From Fibrobacter sp. (lineage in GTDB: Bacteria; Fibrobacterota; Fibrobacteria; Fibrobacterales; Fibrobacteraceae), in NCBI GenBank assembly GCA_024398935.1, contig JAKSIH010000002.1, positions 1 through 64,000 on the forward strand: DNA of 64,000 nucleotides, written 5' to 3'. The notes under the pieces are model-generated. The model was not told the DNA's origin. It did no database searches and worked only from the letters and a program-made list of their open reading frames with translations. This document shows positions 30,845 to 40,385 of the stretch, in pieces. Position 1 is the first letter of the stretch. Every line of letters starts with the position of its first letter. Both the position numbers and the translations under genes were made by a program.

Positions 30845-32812
30845 CTAAAGAGTCCAGCGGACCTTTTCGTACTCCTCCAGGACATTTCGGGCGGAGGCGG
30901 ACTTTCCCTCCAGGGGTTCCTTACGGATGCGGGCAAGGAAATGCCCGACCGTCTCTCCGGGAGTGCGTTCCAACCCCACGCGGGACAGCTGGTACTCCGC
31001 CAGGGAAAGTTTCTTAGCCAGTTCCTTCGCCAGTCTGGAATTGGGCGAGATGTTCCTTGACCTGCGACGGCGATTTACCACAAGGCGACGACCCGCAAAG
31101 CCTCCCGCGAGAAGCAGAAGGGCGACATAGGTCCAGGGGCTGTCCGACGCATGTTCCAGAACCGCCTGCCAAGAATCCAGGGAACTGCGCCATTCCCCAT
31201 CCTTCAGGTAATGCATCCATTTTGCAAATCGGGCCTGGGTCCCTTCCCAGAAATTCGCAAGCCAGGAAGGACTTGCTTCGCCCATATTGACGACCACAGG
31301 CGTCGGGTCAAAGCGGACCCAGCGATTGTCCATGTAAACTTCAACCCAAGAGTGAGCATTCTTCCGCCTAAAGAGTCCGTAGGGGCTACCGGGCGTAACT
31401 TCGGGATTGTAAAAGCCGGACACATACCGGGTAGGATAACCCAGGCGGCGTAGCGTAAGCGCTGAAAGTGTCGCAAAATATTCGCAGTAACCCCGGCGGG
31501 TCCGCCAGAACACATGGACAGGATCTTCCCGAGTCTTGATGTTTCGCTTGTCCAGCTCCGGCACCTGCAGGGAATAGGTAAAGTTCCTATTGAAGTAATT
31601 CTGGATTTTATCGAGAATTACAAGTCCAGACTTCAAATCCTTTTTCGGCAATTCTTCTTCCCGCAATTTCATCGCCTCGATAACGCTATCTAAAAGGCCC
31701 TCGTAAATGGAGAACAGCTGAAGATCCGTAGAGTCCGGCAATGAAAGCTCGGCAGGAATCTCACAGGGCTGCTCGGTGCAGACAAAATAATTCCAGTCGG
31801 AGCGATTCCCGTTCTTGTTCATCCCGGAAACCATGCCCCCGGAAAAATACTGCAGCGAATCCACGTCCTTGACGGAAAAGCCCACCGCATTGGACGGGGC
31901 AAAGGCAAAGCCGAAATTATCCAGCACGGACTGGACCCACACCCGTTTCGACCGGTTTCGGGTAACGGAATCCATCACTTCCATGACGGCGTAATCCACC
32001 TGGTAATAGGCGGGAGTCAAGTTCCTTACGGGGGTCTTCGGCAGTTTCCAGGCGCCACCTGCATAAGTCACATATCGGGCACCCACCATATAGCGGGGCG
32101 GTTTATCATCCCAGATACGGAGGACGACCTGATTGTTGAACTTGGAATTGAAATTCGAATTGAAGGAGCCCAGGGCATTGACCGGGTCAAAGCCCATGAC
32201 CTGATTTTTGAACTGATTTTCGCGGGCCCAGCTGCCACCTCCATAGCGATGGGATTTCCAGTACTGCCAGCCCCCATAGGAAGCGGCGCCCAGGGCGGCA
32301 GACAGAACGAGGAACAGGATGTACTTGTACCACGATGTCCCGCGGCGGCTGTTGCAGAAAAGCAGGAGCAGCATGGCCGCGATAAAGAAACCGAAGGAAC
32401 CCCGGGGAGCCTGGTACATGCTGGCGAGAAGGACCACCGTGCTGTTGAAGTTCACGAAGGCGTCATAGCCGCCGTTGCCACGGCTCCGCTCCTGCAGTGC
32501 TGTCAAAAAGAGCAGGTAAATTCCAGGCAGGAAAACCATGGTCGGGTTCACCCCGTTCTCTACACCGGGAGTGATCATCCAGTATAGCGCAAGGGGAACA
32601 ATGGCCAGGTAGGCGGGCAGCTTCCTGTACCTGGGACGCCTGGAAAAATCCCTACGCCGGGAAGAATTCAGGCAGCCGATTACGAGAAAATACAGGGCAA
32701 AGAGTATTCCAAGCCAGTTGCATCCGTAGGTATTCCCGAACAGGTAGGACGTGAGGCAGAGAAAGATTACCTTAGTGATGTAGCGGACATCCACAACCTC
32801 ATAGCGAGTCAT
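30845..32812 (-). CDS. Membrane transglutaminase-like protein (TgpA family)
   Basis: About five N-terminal membrane segments are followed by a large extracytoplasmic region with a transglutaminase-like core: the catalytic Cys in RRGYCEYFATLSALTLRRLG, then the His in NAHSWVEVYMDNRWV and the Asp in RFDPTP. One more membrane segment (YVALLLLAGGFAGRRLVV) and a cytoplasmic tail like DUF4129 close the 655-residue protein. This is the TgpA layout. Its start overlaps the DUF58 stop (ATGA, 32809-32812). With MoxR and DUF58 it forms a conserved envelope operon whose substrate is generally unknown. Confidence 0.9.
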   Translation of the reverse strand: MTRYEVVDVRYITKVIFLCLTSYLFGNTYGCNWLGILFALYFLVIGCLNSSRRRDFSRRPRYRKLPAYLAIVPLALYWMITPGVENGVNPTMVFLPGIYLLFLTALQERSRGNGGYDAFVNFNSTVVLLASMYQAPRGSFGFFIAAMLLLLFCNSRRGTSWYKYILFLVLSAALGAASYGGWQYWKSHRYGGGSWARENQFKNQVMGFDPVNALGSFNSNFNSKFNNQVVLRIWDDKPPRYMVGARYVTYAGGAWKLPKTPVRNLTPAYYQVDYAVMEVMDSVTRNRSKRVWVQSVLDNFGFAFAPSNAVGFSVKDVDSLQYFSGGMVSGMNKNGNRSDWNYFVCTEQPCEIPAELSLPDSTDLQLFSIYEGLLDSVIEAMKLREEELPKKDLKSGLVILDKIQNYFNRNFTYSLQVPELDKRNIKTREDPVHVFWRTRRGYCEYFATLSALTLRRLGYPTRYVSGFYNPEVTPGSPYGLFRRKNAHSWVEVYMDNRWVRFDPTPVVVNMGEASPSWLANFWEGTQARFAKWMHYLKDGEWRSSLDSWQAVLEHASDSPWTYVALLLLAGGFAGRRLVVNRRRRSRNISPNSRLAKELAKKLSLAEYQLSRVGLERTPGETVGHFLARIRKEPLEGKSASARNVLEEYEKVRWTL

Positions 32813-34077
32813 AGGCGGACCTCCACTTCACGGGAAGAACCCTGGGCACCCATCCGCGCCTCACGCAAGGAGGCGACGTCAACCCACAAGGTATTATCGG
32901 AAACTGTAGTTGTCGAGGGATTCCCCAAACCGGATTTTGCAAGGGCGCCCACCACTACATGCTTGTGAATCAGGCTTTCATCCTTTGCAAAAAGTCCGAC
33001 CCGCAAAACGGGGTCCATGGGACGGGCCGCAGGAGACCAGACCGCAGGTTTCTTTCCTCCGGTAATTTTCGCGGAAGGAATCCGGGCAAGGGCTTCCAAC
33101 ATGCAGGTGCGAAGATCCCGGCTGTTCAAGCCCTGCAGGGGAATTTCCTCGTCATCGATAAAGAACCTGCCCAGGATGTTTCTTTCAAGAAGCCACTGGC
33201 CTATTCCCGCCGTTAGCCGGATCGCGTCCTCCAGGTGGGAACGGCTGACGACCGTGGGAGTTGCCGTATCCAGAAGGAGAATGGCGCCGGCACCCCGTTC
33301 CGTCTCGAACTCCTTGGTGAAGGGGCGGCCATAGCGGGCAAAGGCCTTATGGTGCAAGTCCCTGAGGGAATCGCCCTCCCGATATTCCCGGACACCCACA
33401 AAGTTCATCCCTCGGGTAAGGCTCGGCATTAGAAGCGGGGCAAAGACGGCGCCACTCGCTCCCGAAGTAAGAAAGGGAAACTCCCCCACCTTGACGGGAC
33501 GGGGATACACCAGAAGTTCCGAGGAGCCCCTGAAGGGGAAAGGGAAACGGAGAAGCCCCATGATCTCAGAGACATTGGCCGCAACCTTCTTCAGCGGAAA
33601 TGCGCCCCGTCTCCGGGTTTGAATGCGGCATTCCAGAACCTTTCCGCCGGATTTTGAAGAAATTTTCGCCGGGTCCGACTCCTCGCACTTTAAGGAAGAA
33701 TCCATCCGGTAGACCCCCAGGACCACCGAATCCACCTGGGATTTATGGACCGAGACAAGGGCCGATACCGTTGCCGGCTCGCCTTCAAAAACAGGCGTGA
33801 CGGCCACATTCTCTATGCTTATTTTACTCAGCTTGCTTGTAGCAAACAGGGAAAGGATCAGCCCCAAAAAAAGAAGAAAATCCAGGCCGCAGAAAACCCA
33901 GGCCGCCCAGAAATTGGGAACCGAGCCTGCAAAAATCGCCGTAGGGAAAAGGGCGGCGGCGGCATGACCTGCCGGAGTGAAACATTCCTGCCAAAGGTAG
34001 TAGAGACGCATCAGAAGCCCCGGCCGCCTAGGCGCCCGAGGGATGGAATCTGTAAACCATTTCAGGAATGAATTCAT
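32809..34077 (-). CDS. DUF58 domain membrane protein
   Basis: Two membrane segments (AAAALFPTAIFAGSVP and FCGLDFLLFLGLILSLFA) precede a beta-rich region and then the DUF58/von Willebrand-like part: MNFVGVREYREGDSLRDLHH, KAFARYGRPFTKEFETERG, AILLLDTATP. DUF58 proteins are usual partners of MoxR ATPases and probably act as metal-binding adaptors. It lies 43 nt after moxR and overlaps the transglutaminase gene by 4 nt. Confidence 0.9.
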   Translation of the reverse strand: MNSFLKWFTDSIPRAPRRPGLLMRLYYLWQECFTPAGHAAAALFPTAIFAGSVPNFWAAWVFCGLDFLLFLGLILSLFATSKLSKISIENVAVTPVFEGEPATVSALVSVHKSQVDSVVLGVYRMDSSLKCEESDPAKISSKSGGKVLECRIQTRRRGAFPLKKVAANVSEIMGLLRFPFPFRGSSELLVYPRPVKVGEFPFLTSGASGAVFAPLLMPSLTRGMNFVGVREYREGDSLRDLHHKAFARYGRPFTKEFETERGAGAILLLDTATPTVVSRSHLEDAIRLTAGIGQWLLERNILGRFFIDDEEIPLQGLNSRDLRTCMLEALARIPSAKITGGKKPAVWSPAARPMDPVLRVGLFAKDESLIHKHVVVGALAKSGLGNPSTTTVSDNTLWVDVASLREARMGAQGSSREVEVRL

Positions 34078-34120
34078 TTTCCGGATCTTTCGCGATGTTT
34101 AGGACTTAGGGCTTTCCCTT

Positions 34121-35032
34121 CTATTTCGGGACGTTTACTTTCTTCAGAATGCCCTGCAGAATATTTCGGGACGCGTCGGGAGTTGCGCTATCTTTCGCGA
34201 AAACACGATGTTCCATCACAGGGAAAAACACCCGCTGGATGTCGTCGGGATTTACGAAGTCCCTTCCCTGGATATAGGCCGAGGCCTGTGCCATGCGAAC
34301 CAGATTTAGACCCGCACGGGGACTTGCCGCCAGACGGACGCCCCCATCGTTTCGGGTGGCCTGCACCAGCGCCACGATGTAACGCTCCAGGGATTCCTCG
34401 ATATGGACTGCAGAAACCTTCTTTCGGGCGGCAAGAATTTCGTCGGGAGTCGTTACCGCAGTAACCTTGTCGATGGGGCGGCCTTCCCGATGGGAGCGTA
34501 AAATATCCAGCTCCGTCTCCGCAGTGGGATACCCCACGGAAATGCGGACCATGAAACGGTCCATCTGGGCTTCCGGCAGAGGGAACACCCCATGAAATTC
34601 CACCGGATTTTCCGTAGCGAGAACCATGAAAAGGTCAGGCAACTTGTAGCGTTCCCCTTCCAGGGAAACCTGACGTTCTTCCATGGCTTCCAGCAGGGAA
34701 CTCTGGGTTCTGGGAGATGCGCGGTTGATTTCGTCCGCCAGTAGGATCTGCGTAAAGACAGGCCCCTTCTTGATTTCAAAATCGCCTGTATTGGCCTTGA
34801 AGACAGCCCCACCCGTCACATCGGCGGGAAGCAGGTCCGGAGTAAACTGAATTCGTGAAAAATCCGCACCGCAGGCGGCAGCAAGGGCCTTGCTCAAGGT
34901 TGTCTTTCCCGTTCCCGGGACATCCTCGATCAGCACATGTCCATCTGCAAGAAGTGCCATGACCAGAAGTTCAACCGTATCGTCCTTGCCCAACAGGACA
35001 TTATTCAGGGAATTCATCAAAGACTTAATCAT
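34121..35032 (-). CDS. MoxR family AAA+ ATPase
   Basis: The 303-residue protein has Walker A (EDVPGTGKTTLSKAL), Walker B (LLADEINRASPRTQSSLLEA), the MoxR signature MEERQVSLEGERY, sensor 1 (MVLATENPVEFHG) and the C-terminal lid (SPRAGLNLVRMAQASA). MoxR ATPases act as chaperones that mature membrane or periplasmic complexes. TATATTTA ends 4 nt before the ATG with no Shine-Dalgarno sequence, so the operon mRNA may be leaderless. DUF58 and transglutaminase genes follow. Confidence 0.95.
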   Translation of the reverse strand: MIKSLMNSLNNVLLGKDDTVELLVMALLADGHVLIEDVPGTGKTTLSKALAAACGADFSRIQFTPDLLPADVTGGAVFKANTGDFEIKKGPVFTQILLADEINRASPRTQSSLLEAMEERQVSLEGERYKLPDLFMVLATENPVEFHGVFPLPEAQMDRFMVRISVGYPTAETELDILRSHREGRPIDKVTAVTTPDEILAARKKVSAVHIEESLERYIVALVQATRNDGGVRLAASPRAGLNLVRMAQASAYIQGRDFVNPDDIQRVFFPVMEHRVFAKDSATPDASRNILQGILKKVNVPK

Positions 35033-35036
35033 GCCC

Positions 35037-35044
35037 TAAATATA
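35037..35044 (-). promoter_or_regulatory. Putative -10 element TATATTTA of the moxR operon
   Basis: Six nucleotides separate TATATT from the ATG at 35032. Confidence 0.5.
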
Positions 35045-35111
35045 TGCTTTTTTTAGGCAACGCAAATATCTAGAGTAGGCTCTAGCTTGTAAAGATTTTG
35101 CCCTGGCAGGA

Positions 35112-36023
35112 CTATTTCCTGTTTTGCTTCTTGATGGCAAGCAAGGTCACCGCCACAAGGATCAGGACAATACCAGCCACCAGTCGCCCCGTAAGGATTT
35201 CCCCAAAGACCATCACCCCGATGATTACGGCAGTTAGAGGTTCCAGGGCTCCCATAATCGCGGTAGGCGTGGAGCCCACCAGCTTTACCGCCTTGGCCAT
35301 GAACACTAAAGACATCACGGAAGGAACAAGCCCCAGCATAAATCCCCAGCCCAGCTGAGCGAGATTGGCGGGCATGGGCGGAAAACCCGAGCCTAAAGTT
35401 GCCGAATACACAAGCAAGGTCATGAGGCAGAAAAGCATCACATAGAAGGTCAACTTGACAGCGCCCATGGCAGGATTAAAACGATTAACCACCACGATGT
35501 AAATAGCGTAGGCCAACGACGAAAAAAACACCAGGACAACGCCAACAGTACTGAGAGGAATCCCCCCATCGCCACCGCGGTAAAGTAAAGCCACTCCCCC
35601 CAAGGAAAGAGCAATGGAAACCACCGTCTTTGCTGAAATCTTTTCCCTAAAGAAAATTCCCATAATGAGGGCCACTTCCATAGGGTAAAGGAACAGCAAG
35701 GTACTGGCAAGACCTGCGCTCATGTAATTGAAGGAGGCGAAAAGAGTCAATGCGCAAGCGGCAAACAAAACGCCTAGGACGATCAATACCGGAAGTTCCT
35801 TTTTTTTGATGCGGAACTTGTCCAGCACTGTATAATTAGAAAGAGCTGGTTTAGGCTTGCTGAAAAACAATATAAGGGCAAGGAGCAATACCGCCCAGCC
35901 AAAACGGTAGCAAAGAACCGTTTCGGGAGTCAAGCCCTCCCTATACAGGTGAAGGGCTCCCAGAGGATTTGTGCCGTAGCTAATGCCCGCCAGGCAACCG
36001 AAAACAAAACCCTTCAAGGACAT
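35112..36023 (-). CDS. EamA/DMT family transporter
   Basis: About ten hydrophobic segments form two EamA repeats, as in 10-TM drug/metabolite transporters: first SLKGFVFGCLAGISYGTNPL, second VVLVFFSSLAYAIYIVVVNR, ending TAIMGALEPLTAVIIGVMVF and IVLILVAVTLLAIKK. The start at 36023 has AAAGGG upstream and begins directly at the first membrane segment; the ATG at 36062 adds a charged leader and I reject it. Substrate unknown. The gene stands alone upstream of the MoxR operon. Confidence 0.9.
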   Translation of the reverse strand: MSLKGFVFGCLAGISYGTNPLGALHLYREGLTPETVLCYRFGWAVLLLALILFFSKPKPALSNYTVLDKFRIKKKELPVLIVLGVLFAACALTLFASFNYMSAGLASTLLFLYPMEVALIMGIFFREKISAKTVVSIALSLGGVALLYRGGDGGIPLSTVGVVLVFFSSLAYAIYIVVVNRFNPAMGAVKLTFYVMLFCLMTLLVYSATLGSGFPPMPANLAQLGWGFMLGLVPSVMSLVFMAKAVKLVGSTPTAIMGALEPLTAVIIGVMVFGEILTGRLVAGIVLILVAVTLLAIKKQNRK

Positions 36024-36062
36024 TGAATCCCTTTCACGATTTTCCGTTGCGCGCAACTCCAT

Positions 36063-36369
36063 TTTTTAACAATGAACAATTAACAATGAAGAATGAAAGA
36101 TGAAAGATGAAAGATGAAAGATGAAGGATGAATAATGAACAGTGAACAATGGACAATTAATAGTGAACAGTTTTTTTTGTGTCATTCTGAGCGAAGCGAA
36201 GAATCTAGAGGCAGGAATCTAGAGACTAGAAATTAGAAACTAGAGATTAGGGATTTCACGAATACACCTTCGGGATATTTAAAGATGTAACCTCCTCGAA
36301 ATCGCAGGTACTTGCATTCCGCGGCCCTAGCCCCTAACCCCTAGACCCTAACCCCTATCCCCTAAACTA
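36063..36369. repeat. Composite repeat region: heptamer arrays, dispersed repeat and shared core
   Basis: No gene is seen. From left: about fourteen 7-nt units of the AATGAAC/GATGAAA type (36068-36170), a dispersed GTCATTCTGAGCGAAG-type repeat (36181-36207), TAGAGAC/TAGAAAT-type heptamers (36210-36255), a core of about 75 bp (36254-36328), then CCCTAAC/CCCTAGA-type heptamers (36325-36366) up to the smc stop. The core recurs inverted at 43474-43552 and, diverged, at 57010-57080. Confidence 0.85.
36179..36207 (+). repeat. Dispersed repeat, intergenic copy
   Basis: This is the clearest copy of the element: GTCATTCTGAGCGAAGCGAA followed by GAATC. Related copies are translated in frame inside cobA-hemD and the AhbAB gene. 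Confidence 0.75.
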
Positions 36370-39300
36370 CTACATCGCAAACTTCGTCGCATCGGCCAGC
36401 TGGACGCTAGCAATGCGGGAAATGCCCTTGATTTCCTGGGTCACACCGTAAAGCATATCGGCTTCCGCCATGGTACGCTTGTTATGGGTCACCACGATGA
36501 ACAAGGTCTGCTTGCTGAATTCGCGGAGAAGGGCCATGAAACGACCCACGTTGGCGTCGTCCAGAGGACCATCCACTTCGTCCAGCACGCAGTACGGAGA
36601 GGGTTTTTCCATGTAGATGGCGAACAGCAGGGCCGTAGCGGTCAGGGCATGTTCACCACCGGACAAAGCCTTGATGCCACGCATCTTCTTGCCGGTAGGA
36701 CGAACATTAATTTCGATGTCTGCATCCAGGATGTCCATGGGCTTTCCCATTTCGTCTACCTTTTCCACCAGGCTCATCTTGGTTTCGCCATTGAGGAACA
36801 GCTTACTGAACACAAACTGGAAATTCTTCTGAATGCGGTTGAAGGTATCCAGATAACGCTGACGGGCAATATCATCCAGCTTGGTGATGGTGCGGTCAAG
36901 ACTTGCGCGGGCGCGGTCCAGATCGTCGAACTGCTTTTCCACTTCTTCCAGACGTTTCTTTTCGTCTTCGTAGTCTTCCATCACGTTTACGTTAATGGGG
37001 CCCAGTTCCTTGATCTTTCCGCGGAGTTCGCGAATTTCGCGGTCCGCCTCGGGCTGGGTATATTCAACACGCTCCACATCATCGGGATTGGCAAGATCCA
37101 CGGACCACTCGTTGGTAATGCGTTCCACCAGGCGGTCCAGATTGCTCTGGGTTGCTTCCTGGCGGCGGCCCACGTCATTCAGGTCCTTCATCTTCTCGAT
37201 CATGTCATCGCGAAGGCGGTTCACTTCATTACGCCAGTCTTCCAGGTCACCGGAAACCAGCTCATACTTTTCCTTGGCCAAATCGCGCTGATTTTCCAGT
37301 TCGCGAAGGGCGGAATCCTTGGACTGGATATCGCCAGCAAGAGTCTGCTCGTCCGCATTATTCTTCTCGATGGAAACCGTATTGTTTTCAATTTCACCGG
37401 AACGGGTCTGGATGGAATTTTCCAGAAGCTCGATCTGGTCGTGAATACTGCGGAGGCGGTTGGTATTCTGGGTCAGCTTGGCGTTCTTGTCCTGGGCAGC
37501 GCGTTCCAGCTCGCGGACATCATTTTCCTTTTCGCGGAACATGGTATCCTGCTCGGAAAGCTGGTCATTGACCGCAGCATACTGGCCCTCCACCCGTTCT
37601 ACGGCGGCGTTGGCCTCGTTCAGTTCCACATCGCTATTCTTGGATTCAGCAGCCGTCTGGATTTTCGCTTCCGCATTGCGGATGTCCATCTCCAGCTGAC
37701 TGATGCGACGGTCACAGCCGGCAATGATGTTGTTCTGGATCGAAACCTGGGCGGCGCTTCCGCGAACCACATCCTGTTTCTCACGAATTTCATCCACCAG
37801 GGATTCTAGCATCTGGACATCTTCGTCCACCAGATCCTGTATCCGTGCAATTTCCTCGTTCTGGGCCTCAATTTCAGAAAGGACGCCTTCCAGAAGGGTA
37901 TTCGCCTCGGCAATTTCATTCTTGCGGGAAAGGGCACCCGAAGTTGCCGCCCCGCTGGAAACCAGCCCGCTAGTACGGACAATGGCGTCGGGGCAGACAA
38001 AGCAAAGGTCCTCACCACGCAGACGCTTGGCAAGGGACAACGCCGTTTCCAGGGAATCCACCACAAAGTAGCGGGAAAGAATTCCGGAAAGCCATCCGGA
38101 AATCTGGGCATCCGCCTTGACAAACTGGTTCAGGCATCCCACCACGCCAACTCCATCCACGGAACCGGAATAGGCAGGCGCACTCTCCTCCACCAGGGCA
38201 AGGAGAGCCTGTCCCACATTGTAACCCTTCATGGAATTTACAATGTCAGAAACCGCACCTTCGTTGGAAACAATCACGGCATCCATCAGGTCGCCAAGGG
38301 CCGCCTCCACATAGGAAGCATATTCGGGAGTGGCCTCGATCCGTTCAGAAAGAATGCCACCGATCAGTTCAGCCTTATTTTCCACAAGCCAGCGGCTGGC
38401 GTCCGTTCCTTCGTTGGCCACGCTCTGCAGCACGTCGATTCGGGACTGGAGGCGGGTCTTCTCGTTGGTCAGTTCCTGGAGCTTCTTCTGGACTTCCGTC
38501 AGATCGGCCCGTTCGCTATCCAGGCGTTCCTCGCGGGTGGCCTTCTGTTCGTTCAGGCGTTCCGCATCCTGGTTGGATTCCTCTACTTCGTGCTGAATAT
38601 CCTGGAGTTTTTCCTGTGCATCGGACTTCTGGCTATTCAGACCGTCCAGTTCGACAGTCCACTTTTCCAGATTGCCCTGCAAAAGGGCTGCTTCCGCATC
38701 CATGCGTTCAAAACGGCTCTTGAGGCTGTTGGCTCGGTTGGTCGCCTGAACTCGCTCATTGGCCAGTTCCCTAGACTGGGTACGGAGGTCATCCAGCTTA
38801 TCACGCATGACCTGAAGAACTTCCCGTTCCCGTTCCAGCAGGGCGTTCATCTCTTCCATATCGCTGTCGGAACCGAGAACCGCATTTTCCTCTTCAAGCC
38901 TACCCTGTTCCTCGGTAAGTTCCTGAACCTTCTGCTGGCTGCGGTTAATTTCGTCCTGTGCCTTCTCGTTGGCGGCTTCCAGGGCGGAAATGGCGTCACG
39001 AATACGAGCGATACTGTTATTCAAATCGTTCAGTTCAAGGGTTGCCTTATTGACGTCCCTTTCCAGGTCTCGATAGGCAGTTTCATCCTCGCTAATGAGA
39101 AGCTTCTTCTCGTCAATTTTTGCCTGAAGGACGGTCGCATTGGTCTTTGCGGTCTCCACCTCGTGATTCATTCGCTTGGAAGCGGATTCCAAGGTGGCAA
39201 GCCCCTGCTTCATGTCCTCGAACTTGTCGATACTTACAGAAAGGTCCAGTTCACGAAGACGCTTACTCAGGCGCTTATACTCGTTCACCTTTTCTGCCTG

Positions 39301-39924
39301 GGTCTCGTACTGACGGACAGAACGGCGGACAGAACGCAGATTATCTTCCACGCGTTCCATATCCATCTGGACGCGTTCCAGCTGGCGGCGGGTTTCCTTG
39401 CGCTGCTGCTTATACTTGCTCACGCCCGCAGCCTCTTCGAACAGCACGCGACGGTCATCAGCCTTATCCGAAAGGACAGCCTTGATCATGTCGGCGTTCA
39501 TCTGGGAATAGGTACTGGAACCAAGACCCGAGTCAAACAGCAAGGCATGCACGTCGCGGAGACGGCATTCCTGGTTATTGATCAGGTATTCACCGGAACC
39601 ATCGCGATGGACGCGGCGAGTCACGATCACTTCGGAATATTCGGAGTTCAAGGTACCGTCACTATTGTCGATGACAATAGAAACCTCGGCAAGACTCATG
39701 GCGGCGCGTTCTTCCGTACCGCTAAAGATCACATCCTGCATCTTGCCCATACGCAGCGCCGCGGCCTTCTGTTCGCCCAGCACCCAGCGGATTGCATCCG
39801 TAATATTGGACTTACCGCAACCATTGGGACCCACCACAGCGGTAAGACCCTTCGTCGGGAAGTTCACTTCGGTCCTTTGAGCAAAGGACTTAAAACCAAA
39901 AATCTTTAATTTTGTAATCTGCAC
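36370..39924 (-). CDS. smc: Chromosome segregation protein SMC
   Basis: The 1184-residue protein shows the whole SMC plan. Walker A is VVGPNGCGKSNITDAI (about 31-46). Two long coiled coils flank a hinge (about 515-670, with GGILSERIEATPEYASYVEA). The C-terminal head has the signature ALSGGEHALTATALLFAIYM and Walker B CVLDEVDGPLDDANV. SMC dimers with ScpA/ScpB organise and help segregate the chromosome. The start codon is GTG, and TATCTTTG lies 7 nt before it with no Shine-Dalgarno sequence. The LSGGEH signature has His where Lys is common. Confidence 0.98.
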   Translation of the reverse strand: MQITKLKIFGFKSFAQRTEVNFPTKGLTAVVGPNGCGKSNITDAIRWVLGEQKAAALRMGKMQDVIFSGTEERAAMSLAEVSIVIDNSDGTLNSEYSEVIVTRRVHRDGSGEYLINNQECRLRDVHALLFDSGLGSSTYSQMNADMIKAVLSDKADDRRVLFEEAAGVSKYKQQRKETRRQLERVQMDMERVEDNLRSVRRSVRQYETQAEKVNEYKRLSKRLRELDLSVSIDKFEDMKQGLATLESASKRMNHEVETAKTNATVLQAKIDEKKLLISEDETAYRDLERDVNKATLELNDLNNSIARIRDAISALEAANEKAQDEINRSQQKVQELTEEQGRLEEENAVLGSDSDMEEMNALLEREREVLQVMRDKLDDLRTQSRELANERVQATNRANSLKSRFERMDAEAALLQGNLEKWTVELDGLNSQKSDAQEKLQDIQHEVEESNQDAERLNEQKATREERLDSERADLTEVQKKLQELTNEKTRLQSRIDVLQSVANEGTDASRWLVENKAELIGGILSERIEATPEYASYVEAALGDLMDAVIVSNEGAVSDIVNSMKGYNVGQALLALVEESAPAYSGSVDGVGVVGCLNQFVKADAQISGWLSGILSRYFVVDSLETALSLAKRLRGEDLCFVCPDAIVRTSGLVSSGAATSGALSRKNEIAEANTLLEGVLSEIEAQNEEIARIQDLVDEDVQMLESLVDEIREKQDVVRGSAAQVSIQNNIIAGCDRRISQLEMDIRNAEAKIQTAAESKNSDVELNEANAAVERVEGQYAAVNDQLSEQDTMFREKENDVRELERAAQDKNAKLTQNTNRLRSIHDQIELLENSIQTRSGEIENNTVSIEKNNADEQTLAGDIQSKDSALRELENQRDLAKEKYELVSGDLEDWRNEVNRLRDDMIEKMKDLNDVGRRQEATQSNLDRLVERITNEWSVDLANPDDVERVEYTQPEADREIRELRGKIKELGPINVNVMEDYEDEKKRLEEVEKQFDDLDRARASLDRTITKLDDIARQRYLDTFNRIQKNFQFVFSKLFLNGETKMSLVEKVDEMGKPMDILDADIEINVRPTGKKMRGIKALSGGEHALTATALLFAIYMEKPSPYCVLDEVDGPLDDANVGRFMALLREFSKQTLFIVVTHNKRTMAEADMLYGVTQEIKGISRIASVQLADATKFAM

Positions 39925-39931
39925 AGCGGTG

Positions 39932-39939
39932 CAAAGATA
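39932..39939 (-). promoter_or_regulatory. Putative -10 element TATCTTTG of smc
   Basis: Full TAnnTTTG match; 9 nt lie between TATCTT and the GTG at 39924, giving a leader of at most a few nucleotides. Confidence 0.55.
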
Positions 39940-40007
39940 AAAATTTTAGGACGCCTCCATAAACTCGGCGGCCTTGTTTTAGGCCAATTCGGCAAGCCTT
40001 ATCCGGG

Positions 40008-40385
40008 CTATTTGAATGTGTAGACAAGGGTATCGTCCTGGGCGGTAATCCTCAGGAACAGACTTCCACCATCAATGTCCAGGGCCCTGATACTTTTCAG
40101 CGTATCTTCCCCTTCCCTGCCATACCGAATACGAACCCGGAATTCACCGACCCAGTCAGCCTCCGCTACATGGCTACGCTCCCCCGGCAAGATGGTTTCA
40201 TCAATCCACTTTTCGTAGTTCACGCTATCTTCCGCCAGGACATCCACTCCATACAAAGTAATGTCTTCTGTGGCATTTTCCACCTGGAGGCGGGATTCCG
40301 TCTCGATGAACCAGTGGGAAAGGCACCCCGTTAGACCAAGGGACAAGACTGCAAGCAGCAAAAAAGCAAGGTAACGCCTATTCAT
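40008..40385 (-). CDS. Small lipoprotein, unknown function
   Basis: A lipoprotein signal (NRRYLAFLLLAVLSLGLTGC, lipobox LTGC) leads a 105-residue mature domain of mainly beta character (LQVENATEDITLYGVDVL, EFRVRIRYGREG, LFLRITAQDDTLVYTFK). GGGAGGT precedes the ATG, which overlaps the stop of the upstream gene by one base (TAATG). It is thus coupled to the outer-membrane candidate at 40385-41596 and may be its partner. I recognise no family. Confidence 0.82.
   Translation of the reverse strand: MNRRYLAFLLLAVLSLGLTGCLSHWFIETESRLQVENATEDITLYGVDVLAEDSVNYEKWIDETILPGERSHVAEADWVGEFRVRIRYGREGEDTLKSIRALDIDGGSLFLRITAQDDTLVYTFK

Noticed and set aside
36181-36207. Dispersed repeat considered as part of an insertion sequence
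   Set aside because: No transposase gene or terminal inverted repeats lie nearby; copies are about 25-35 bp only.
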